Shown here piece by piece: positions 56,247-64,000 of a DNA stretch of 64,000 nucleotides. A program made the translations under genes and the position numbers. The notes beneath the pieces were generated by a model, which did not search any database, was not told the origin of the DNA, and was given only the letters and a program-made list of their open reading frames with translations. The stretch comes from Saxidomus purpurata (Eukaryota; Mollusca; Bivalvia; Venerida; Veneridae), in the NCBI GenBank assembly GCA_022818135.1, contig JAFMSR010000032.1, forward strand, positions 227,779 to 291,778, in the 5' to 3' direction. Position 1 is the first letter of the stretch; each line of letters starts with the position of its first letter.

Positions 56247-56608
56247 GCTACTTTTTTCTTTGATCGTTTGCAATTCCCAGCCGACCCTGACACTTTTCCC
56301 TGGGTAAACTTGCCAATACTCCTGACAGGCGCTGGTTGAAGAGAGACATATGAATATACAAGGGAATCCGGGTACCACACCCTAGCTCTTTTACGAATAG
56401 ACCCCTTGTTTCTTTTACATGCCCGGTGTATAGCACCGTTTCACGTGAGACTACCTCTTGATTTCTAACAAGTTCATCTCTAGATGGGTGGGAAACACTG
56501 AGAAGTGTTTCTGTAATTTCCAATGCCCCGGCTGGGATTCGGACTGGGGCATCCGGATTGGTAGTCCAGAGCGTTAACCACTCGACCACCGCAGCACCAG
56601 TCCCTTCT
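56247..56608 (-). mobile_element. tRNA-derived SINE, copy 2
   Basis: On the minus strand: A-box-like GGTCGAGTGGTTAACG, B-box-like CGAATCCCAGCC, then the same body as copy 1 (TTTCCCACCCATCTAGAGAT, AGAAACAAGGGGTC, TACCCAGGG) and a short A-rich tail. Best preserved of the three copies. Confidence 0.8.
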
Positions 56609-56727
56609 ATTTGTTTTATCTGTGTAAAAAAATAACGATGTCACCAGACTTGCCACGTGCTTATCGTAAGACGAAACCGAAGATAAATATAAATCAACTG
56701 AGAAACTATGTTTTATGTCAGAAGGTT

Positions 56728-56875
56728 CCATGCCCCGTGATTATAACTCATATCAGTTTCGTGCTCAAACTTTGAATCAATATAATATTAAAACATTTAA
56801 TAAATTCTTGTCTAACTTGCTTTCTATCAGAATTGCTTCTCTAGTTATCTAAAGGTTTTATAATCACGGGGCCTG
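56728..56875. mobile_element. Foldback MITE
   Basis: CCATGCCCCGTGATTATAA at the left is mirrored by TTATAATCACGGGGCCTGG at the right; 148 bp, no coding content. Confidence 0.6.
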
Positions 56876-57484
56876 GTTAATTTGTACGAGTGTTAAACTC
56901 ATTCAAAGCTTGGTGTTGTGCTAGGTTCATTGTTGTAGGGCACATCCCATGTTTCCTTGCCGGGGATCACTCTGGTTTTCTGCCACATAAGCCAATACGG
57001 AGTAAAGTCAACTGTCTCATCTTTATCCTCATATATACCCATATCTATTTCTGTTTTGAAATTGTGAAATGTTAATGTTTTATTAAATAATCAATAGATA
57101 GCAGTCTTTCCCATCTGTTTACCCCTCTGTAATATGGTTGTCTTTCTATTTTTGTGTACGTCATTTTCATATTTATAACCGAAGCACTACATATATGAAA
57201 TCTTTGGATATAAAACTTGTGACGGAAAACTGATTTGCTATCTCACACTTCCAACCCGTGATGATTATAAAATATGAAAGATCATTTAAACGACCAAATT
57301 AAAATGAAGGAAACATTTCTTTATTACCTGCCTTTTCGAACACCCGGACAATCAAAATCGCGATTATTAAACATGGCAATGGCATTTTTATTCATCAATG
57401 CACTATGACTGAAAGAATCGAACAAGACTATGCATTTAGAACAATATGTTAAAGTAAAGATCTTGAATGAAGTAAACACTATGT

Positions 57485-57690
57485 AGGGAGACGCCGATGT
57501 GTAGATGTAGAGCGGCGGACACCTCATTCGAAGGTTGCCGGTTCGAATCCCATCAGCGGAATTTGACCGGGACCTGTTTAATTCCTCCTGTCTGTGCAAC
57601 ACCTGGTCATATTCCAGGAAGATTCCGTCAATATTATAGTTATTATGGCATGCAAGGTTATGCGATAATTGATGTAAATTACTAAAATTA
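57485..57690 (+). mobile_element. Second tRNA-derived SINE type
   Basis: Contains GGTTGCCGGTTCGAATCCCA, a canonical tRNA B-box, preceded by a weak A-box (gtgtagatgtagagcgg). The 3' body is unlike the three-copy SINE. It is not a functional tRNA gene: no cloverleaf can be completed. Confidence 0.5.
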
Positions 57691-57879
57691 AAGGAAATAG
57701 ATATTTATTTTTTCAGTGAGTAGATTTTGTTCAGTATATATATACGTAATCATTACTATTTATCGTTACTATTTTGTTATAAACAGTATTATTTATTTGA
57801 CACAGTATCAAGTTGTGCTTTAAATTTTCATTTATTCAAAGGACACATGTGAAAATTGCATTTAAACGCTTATGTCAGA

Positions 57880-58411
57880 CATGGGGTAGGGGTACGAATT
57901 GGTAAAATGACGAAATACTTAAGTCGGTGACCCCTAATTCTTACAGTGTCAACTAATAGCGCAATAGTTTTTACAAAACATATTGAACTTTAACGTTTTT
58001 TCATCGAGCCGATATCTTACAAATTTAATTTTACGCTAAAATTTTAACAAAACTCGAAGTCATTTATTTCCATTTTGACGTCACAAATCCGTGCATAGCG
58101 GTTACAACGTCAAACCTTATACGTCGAATTTTATATCAGTTTGTAGATCTAATTGAAAGACATAAGATAAAATCAGTAGGTTGAAAATATATAACATAGG
58201 CAAAACGCTACAGCTTCAAAACCTGCCGACAGTGTAGGAAAGCGCGCTGGTAAAAAAGTGACGTCAGTAGCTATGTTTGAAGTACTACTGAAGAAAAAGT
58301 TAACAAGATAACACAAAAAGAAATTCCCTGTGCAATCGGAAATATGCTGAAATATACAATGTGCAAATGTGGGAAGAAAATTCGAGCATTTAATTTGAGG
58401 CGCATTTCACC
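57880..58411. repeat. Right terminal region of the TTAA element
   Basis: Inverted relative to 54288-54680 plus 48761-48790: on the minus strand it gives GGTGAAATGCGCCTCAAA at the tip, then after about 115 bp CTTCAAACATAGCTACTGAC and further matching blocks. Confidence 0.65.
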
Positions 58412-58415
58412 TTAA

Positions 58416-58600
58416 GGTCATCTTAACATTTCTATACAGGTCTAATTCCCCACTGGTTTCTTTCTCGTTACACCAGGTCTGTTTGAAAGTATCAATTAGG
58501 GTTTCTTTAAACAAGCAAGTAAATGTGTTAGCATCATACAATGCTGGATTTTCGAAAACATATGCATATCCATAAATACAATAATGATATTGTTCAGTTT
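58416..58600 (-). pseudogene. LINE remnant A, upstream part, separated by an insertion
   Basis: The minus strand from about 58590 to 58412 reads as LINE C-terminal coding sequence (GYAYVFENP..., LFKETLIDTFKQTWCNE, LDLYRNVKMTL). It is in frame with the piece at 48756 when one TTAA copy is kept. Further upstream (beyond 58600) the frame breaks, so the 5' end of this truncated LINE is not defined. Confidence 0.7.
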
Positions 58601-58892
58601 TGTTCCTTCTCTAAGATGTCGGTATAACTTGTAAAAAAAATCTTTTTCGAAAATAAAGTTGGAAATAATGAAACTTGAATGCGATGGCAAGCATTTGTTG
58701 TCGTGTCATTGAGACCCTTAAACTGAAACAAGACACGAGTCAAAAGCTCAGTTAGTACATGTACCTCAAGTATCATCTACGAAAACGAAAGTCTGTACTA
58801 ATCATGGAGAATTAAATGACAGAAAACTCACCAGCCAATCTTTGTGGTTCAAAAAAGCTAAAGTGTACCGTGGCTTTTTTCTGCTTACAGTA

Positions 58893-59125
58893 CCCCAGTG
58901 AAAATGTGACTGAAATCCCAGTGAAATCCCAGTGAAATTCACTGAGATTGTGGTATTTTGGTATTTTTTTCAAATCCCAGCGAATTTCACTGGGATCTCA
59001 GTGAAATTTCACTGAAATCCCAGTGAAATCACCCTTAATACGTCAAACTTAATTTCACTGGGATTTCACTGAAATCTGGATGTGGATCTCTGTGAGATCT
59101 TGTTGAAATCCCAGTGAAATTGACC
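58893..59125. repeat. Cluster of CCCAGTGAAAT direct and inverted repeats
   Basis: At least ten copies of CCAGTGAAAT or its complement ATTTCACTGGG in about 230 bp, partly as palindromes. No element ends were recognised. Confidence 0.6.
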
Positions 59126-59803
59126 TCAAAATGTATGTTAATTATGAAGTTCTTTGTGCTCAGGTGAGCTATACAGTGAGGGTGGTTTAATATAATTCTG
59201 ATTAAGAAAATTATAACTTTATATGCTTTATTTGCAGTATCACAATATGTGTCGCCTAACTATACCAAATTAAAAGTGAATACTTAATAAACAATGAACT
59301 GAAACTGAAACCAGCATATGTTACAAAGTCTGGGACACGTTATCCAATCCAAGGCCTACACAGAAGTACCATATAGCAAACATCACCTAACCTGAATGTA
59401 AATATAATTTGAAACATTTACCGAAAAGTCATGTGAAACCCTGATACATGAATTTGTGTATCAGGTTTTTAACAAGATTTTTCAGTAAATGTTTTTAACT
59501 GAAGGTATTAGTTATTTACTGCATGCTATGTCTAGCAAGTTTTACTCAACCTTCAACTGTGTTCTACAAAGTCATGTTGCAATGAAACATAAAAATTATG
59601 TCCTAAATTTACTTATTTTCATCAGAACACAATTCTTCATCATGAGGTCAGAAGGTATAAGTTTCATCACTTTCTCAGATTTGGCCTGCTTGAACTGACG
59701 GTTCAATGAGAGCTTGATGTGTGTTCTTGTTGAGAAATTTTTTCAATATTTTGAAATATTCTGTCATATGAACATAGCACCTCTTTTCACACATCTACAA
59801 ATG

Positions 59804-60082
59804 TCATTGGAACATTATCAAGCATGATGAAAAACTGCACAGTAGCATTTTTTCAACTCTCAAGTAGCATGGTATACTAGTTTCTATCTTTAAATATTCC
59901 TGGGGGATGAAGACCTCTTTTCCTCTCTGGTATTTTACAGCAGCTGCTTGTTCAGAAATCACTGGGTTGACTGCTTTTCTCTCTTCTATTGGCTCGGCTG
60001 TTTGTCTATTTTCCTCCGCATGAGGTATCACTTGGGTTTTTTAAAGCATGGAAATATGGTCTTACCTCCAACATTGCTGTCC
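59804..60082 (-). CDS. Weak candidate exons of a small minus-strand gene
   Basis: A 17 bp block (60066-60082) has an acceptor gtgatttcag and a donor gtaagacc. Below it about 68 codons are open with a charged, non-repetitive composition (RQTAEPIEERKAVNPVISEQ..., KYQRGKEVFIPQEYLK). Joined to the exon at 61235-61277 (phase 1), 17 bp returns the frame to phase 0, which fits the second block if the weak acceptor after atgcggag is used. No family was recognised. It could equally be a transposon remnant. Confidence 0.25.
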
Positions 60083-60195
60083 CTGAAATCACATTTTTCT
60101 ATCAACATGTGAATATAAAAGTCATTACCGGTATATAATATTTTAGAATGGCATGGCCTAGAGAAAAAGCTTTCTACTTACTTTTACAATTCTAA

Positions 60196-60545
60196 ACAAG
60201 AGGGCCATGATGGCCCCATATCGCCAACCTGAGTACAAGTCCACATGCATGATGGGTGTGATCAATTTGACCCAAGAGGCATGATTTGAAAAAGTAGGTG
60301 GAAGACCACAAGACAATGTTACATAACAAACAGGTTTTCCTATATATGTCTTTGTAAAACAAGTGACCCCCTTGGCGGGGCCAATATTGACTCCAGGGAT
60401 ATGATTTGAACAAACTTTGAAGAAGTCTACTAGGCAAAGCTGCATGCCAAATATCTAAGCTATAGGCCCTATGGTTTCAGAGAAGAATTTTAAAGTTTTT
60501 CCTGTATAAGCCTATGTAAACTCAAGTGATCCTCTGGTTAAAGAT
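60196..60545 (+). mobile_element. F1 element, 3'-truncated
   Basis: Starts AACAAGAGGGCCATGATGGC, then the F1 core (cctatataagcctatgtaaa, ctctaggcc-type blocks). The end hairpin is missing. Confidence 0.7.
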
Positions 60546-60759
60546 ATTCAATGTCATGGTTTTTAAATAAACTTCAAATCAACCATGTATGTAAATAGAC
60601 TTTGAAAATTGATATATCAGACTTATACATACTTATACCTGGTAATCTTTGAAGACAGACGATCAACCAGCACTTTCAGCGTATGTTTCTTGCAGGTATT
60701 TTACAAGTCAAGGCAGAGCTTTAGTTAATCCAACAGCTAAACTTGACTGCAATGAAGAA

Positions 60760-61075
60760 ATCGTTGTTTTAATACAGTGTAAATCATGTTTTGTATATGC
60801 TTCATGTCAAAAACCCCTGGCCAGAATTGAATAAAATTCACAGGAGTCAGTTGTAGCGAATGGTATCAAACCTACTTGTGCATGTTCTCATCTTGTTTTG
60901 TTCAGAGTTTTGGACCTTTGTTCCTTTTCAATACAGTGTACATATAAACATTTTTTTTTGTACAGCTTCATCTTTGATTTAAACCCCTCTTCAAGAATTG
61001 AATGAAAGTTCACCGGAGGGATTGGTATAACCCAGACTACTTGTATTACAATATAATCAAATGCTTTAATTCCCA
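60760..61075. repeat. Divergent direct duplication
   Basis: Two related segments (landmarks acagtgta...tgtatat/tgtacagcttcat, aaacccct, agaattgaat, cctacttgt) about 170 bp apart. This explains an otherwise exon-like ORF at 60649-60834. Confidence 0.45.
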
Positions 61076-61234
61076 TTTAAATGCCTTAAATTAGTTATAT
61101 CTCAATCAGTTCTATTGTTTGTCCTTTAATTTCGCCAACGACACATATTTCTTTAGTGCTTGTATGATAAATACTAGTGAATGTCCAAATGTAAATACTA
61201 CAGGAAAATGAGACGCAGATACTGAAATAGTTAC

Positions 61235-61277
61235 CTGTCACTGTTGACATGCCCTGTGCCACCATGCCCTGTGCCAT
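61235..61277 (-). CDS. Weak candidate first coding exon
   Basis: On the minus strand aaaccATGG is a good start context; 14 codons (MAQGMVAQGMSTVT) lead to a donor gtaact in phase 1. The internal duplication (GGCACAGGGCATG twice) is odd. Upstream an acceptor-like gctttcttag could begin a leader exon. Evidence is signals only. Confidence 0.2.
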
Positions 61278-62284
61278 GGTTTTCAAATACGAATTCTAGG
61301 ACTCCAATCCAACATACCAAGTTGTGAAAAATGGTCCCAACATTTGGACAAAATGTGAAAGATGTCTAAGCAGGTGCACATTCATAGTCTGTTGATTAAC
61401 CACCTAAGAAAGCATGAAACAATTTACTGTTAGTAGCTTTTTTTTCTATTGTTATACGACAACAATTTTTCATAAAACAACTTACCATGAATTCTACACA
61501 TTCTTACAAATCAGTAGAATATATTTTTAGTTACAATGATTCAATGAATGAGGTCTATCAAATGATATCCACATTATTGATCATTATCAATTATAACGTA
61601 AAGTCAGGATCGGAGGAGGGTCTTGGATCCCAACTAATGCTAAGTAATGCAAGACACAGTTATTTCCACTGTAAGGAACTTGGCTTATTATTTATAAAAG
61701 AAACTCAAAGAAAATAATTGGCCAATGTCCATTGTTGTGTAATTGATAATTATTAATGAAGTACTGGTAACTGATTTGCCGTAAGAATCATGTATATTCG
61801 GCCAATAATCTTGCAAAAACTGTTTAAAAAGCTCTACAGGGACAAATAATAATATTAATCTTTACTAAAAGTCAGCAATAAACAAATCACAACAACCATT
61901 ACATCATGCGAGCTTTTTAAATGAGCATGCAGGTGCATATTGGTGAACTTTGCTTATGATGGTTTTACTGTGGAAGAAACCAGAAAACCCAGAGAAAACC
62001 TACCTGTGTGATACCATCTGGTGACCAACTACCAATTCACATACAACCAGGACATGATCGAACACCAATTGCATTGATGAAAAGCGAGTGCACAAAGCAC
62101 TGTGCCGGACGACCCTAAAAAAAATTTAGAGAATCATTCAAAGTTTCAAGTTGATCACTTATAATACCAGTACAGATGTTCCATATTAGCTGTAGATAGA
62201 ATTAAAGATACTTTAAAACCATAACAGACGTTAAATAATGTGATATTCTAACATTGAAAATTGCCAGCAACTTCTGCAATAGTG

Positions 62285-62590
62285 ACTAAAATGGTCTGCG
62301 GTTCAAATCCTGGCCGGTGCACTGGAAATTTCAGAAACGATTTTCAGTGTTTCAGATTGTTTCCCACCCATCTAGAGATGAACTGGTTAGAAACCCAGAC
62401 ATAGTCTCATTTAAATCAGCATTTAAAGGACCGAGGGGTCTATCTGTAAAAAGAGCTAGGGTCTCAGGTACTCCAATCCCCTTATATCTGCATCTGTCTG
62501 TTCAACCTACACCTGTCAGGAGTCCTGGCAAGTTTACCTAGGGAGAAGTCCTATGGTCGGCCAGGACTTATAAACAATCAAAGAAAAAAT
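62285..62590 (+). mobile_element. tRNA-derived SINE, copy 3 (head truncated)
   Basis: Begins inside the tRNA head (B-box GGTTCAAATCCTGGCCGG), then the same body as copies 1 and 2 (TTTCCCACCCATCTAGAGAT, CAGGAGTCCTGGCAAGTTTA, CCTAGGGAGAAGTCC). About 60 bp further on, a short repeat of its end (cgtcgggacttataaacaat) follows. Confidence 0.75.
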
Positions 62591-62649
62591 AGGTTCATCA
62601 ATAATAACCTCAAAATAAGAGTGCCATGGTCGTCGGGACTTATAAACAA

Positions 62650-63885
62650 TTATCAACAAAAAAAAAAGTTCATCAATAATAAATTAACCTGAAAAAAGGT
62701 ACCAATGATAAAATGATACAAGGACTCACTTCATAATACTTAAAATAACCATTCAGACAAAATACAACACTGCTGGTGTTATGCATAATAATACGAAAAG
62801 TAAATAAACATCATTTTGGTTCGGCCAAAATAGTTAACATGGAGGACATTTTCAACTTTGATAGTAAGTGTCATAAATGCTTGAAATGCAAAAATACAAT
62901 TATGCACAATAATTCTGTGAATGTTAACTGTGCCAAAAGCATCAGTGTTAAGCAAAATTATGATGACAAATGGATTTTAACAATGGAATGACTTATTTAC
63001 GCTTAAATTCCAAGGTAAGCTGAATCATGCAACTAACACTTTTCGGACAGTAGATATTTCGGACAGTCAGTCATTTCACCACTTTTGATGTTGATTCTTT
63101 ATGCATCGAGTCTCGAGGGCGATTTACATAAGTTGTAAGAAATGTATTATGCACCCCAGGTTTAATTTATTAGTATAAATGTCATAATTCATCCAAGTGC
63201 GAAACGTTCTGGACGAAACGTCTTGTGGGCTAAACGAATATATAAATTTACTTACACATATCGTGTATGCAACATAAATGATGCAAAACATTCCGCTTCG
63301 TGTTTAACTTGTGTGAAGACACCAAACACTGGCATATTCTCGTCCTTTGCAATAAAACTTTCGTCATTGTTTCAATCCAAAAATTTCATTTTACCATGTT
63401 TACAGACGCTTTTTTTGTGACGTCATCAAGAGTGGGAGAAAGTGTTATTCTTTACGTTTTATACATTATCACATGTTTCATATTTTTGCTCCTGTTTGCC
63501 GTTAATATTTAAATCATTTTTTGTGTTTGATTAAAAATCCCAAGAACTGCTATTTTTGCGAGATTTGGGTGGGGAGAAGCTGTGCACACAAAAACGATTT
63601 TCGATTGGCTTGTAGGAATCTAACTAGCCAATGAAATGAGCGCTACGTTGTCTTGTCGCGCCAATTGCTTCTTGCAGACGAAAACAAACGATTTGTTGAC
63701 TTTCGGTACATACTCTTAAGCAGATTGTAGAACCAAAGGTGGAATGGCTTTTCAATGGCTACATGGTATATTGAGGGGCTGTTAGGAGTGTTGAAGCCTG
63801 GAGGTATTATCAAAACTATGTTTGATCGGTGGTGTTTGAATCTTTAAAAATTCTCTGAATACACGTTTTAAACACAGCACCTTTA
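62650..63885. other. Gene-free stretch
   Basis: Only short ORFs (65-71 codons) without recognisable domains. A small ATG context at 63744 (GTGGAATGGCTTTTCAATGG) could start an exon leaving the window, but there is no further support. Confidence 0.3.
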
Positions 63886-63888
63886 ACC

Positions 63889-63999
63889 ACACAGGGGATC
63901 GAAGCATATCCTACCCACATTCTGTTACCTATATATAATATATACTTGTATATTATATAGGTAATAGAAGGTGGGTGGGGTATGATTCGATCACCTGTG
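63889..63999. mobile_element. Foldback/palindromic MITE at the window edge
   Basis: CCACAGGGGATCGAAGCATA at the left pairs with TATGATTCGATCACCTGTGA at the right, and the arms continue through TACCCACATTCTGTTACCTA. The tip is AT-rich (tatataatatatacttgtat). Confidence 0.65.
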
Positions 64000-64000
64000 A

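Larger units (their letters stand above)
48761..58411. mobile_element. TTAA-flanked DNA element inserted in LINE A
   Basis: TTAA at 48757-48760 and 58412-58415 bracket inverted ends: left GGTGGTATGTGCTTCAAA, right (minus) GGTGAAATGCGCCTCAAA. A second inverted block, CTTCAAACAT.GC.ACTGACGTCACTTTTT, lies near both ends. Removing the element and one TTAA restores an open LINE frame, so the boundaries are exact. Without the LINE B insertion it is about 4.15 kb. It has no recognisable transposase, only a SINE, a second tRNA-like SINE and a foldback, so it is non-autonomous or decayed. TTAA targets are typical of piggyBac, but family membership is not shown. Confidence 0.7.

Noticed and set aside
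57497..57600. tRNA gene suggested by a perfect B-box
   Set aside because: A-box and stems do not form a cloverleaf; a SINE head explains it better.
58496..58776. Two minus-strand ORFs near 58.5-58.8 kb
   Set aside because: They are out of the LINE A frame, which is the one supported by similarity; no independent evidence.
60649..60834. Exon-like ORF after an acceptor-like ttcttgcag
   Set aside because: The sequence is half of a divergent direct duplication (60760-61075) and the second half is not open, so coding is unlikely.

Overview
This is a 64 kb window of an animal nuclear genome, very probably a bivalve mollusc. The evidence is AT-rich DNA, split genes with GT-AG introns, tRNA-derived SINEs, LINE copies, and above all dense arrays of 120-180 bp tandem repeats packaged in small elements with ACGG-type microsatellite tails. 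That is the known build of bivalve pearl/CvA-like and Helentron-type (HINE) non-autonomous elements. There are no operons, and almost all ORFs of 60-150 codons are readings of repeats.

Host genes, all on the minus strand. (1) Part of a type I transmembrane immunoglobulin-superfamily receptor: an Ig-domain exon (33805-34122), a transmembrane exon (33048-33146), and two probable cytoplasmic exons far downstream (10715-10807 and 5082-5167, the latter with the stop). All four exons begin in phase 1 and all internal ones end in phase 1, so they join without a frame break; the signal-peptide exon was not found. (2) The last two exons (37809-37902 and 37289-37536) of a protein with a Tudor-like segment; a candidate first exon (46894-46951) lies on the other side of an 8.4 kb DNA transposon. 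(3) A weak candidate small gene at 60.0-61.3 kb.

Mobile DNA, left to right. 0-36 kb is a mosaic of at least eleven families (called F1-F12 here; F11 is only a host fragment) of small elements inserted into one another up to three levels deep, interrupted by TA-flanked inverted-repeat elements (6872-8002, 11708-12565) and another TIR element (28887-31173). 38.49-46.88 kb is one large inverted-repeat transposon resembling ISL2EU, with convergent genes for a THAP/DDE transposase (intact ORF, +) and a SAP-SWIM-YqaJ protein (truncated, -). It has received further insertions: a TIR element, an inverted F2 copy, a palindromic MITE and a SINE. 48.2-58.6 kb is a three-layer nest: a minus-strand LINE remnant is split by a TTAA-flanked element, which is itself split by a nearly full-length L1/Tx1-like LINE with a 15 bp target duplication. 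56-64 kb holds SINEs, foldbacks, a truncated F1 copy and little recognisable coding sequence.

The most notable observations are the hidden Ig receptor gene whose introns are filled by these insertions, a shared 5' code (AACWAGA plus a short hairpin) across otherwise unrelated element families, paired filled and empty insertion sites that define element ends, nuclear-receptor-like motifs multiplied inside the satellite cores, and precise TTAA and TSD junctions that order the insertions in time.
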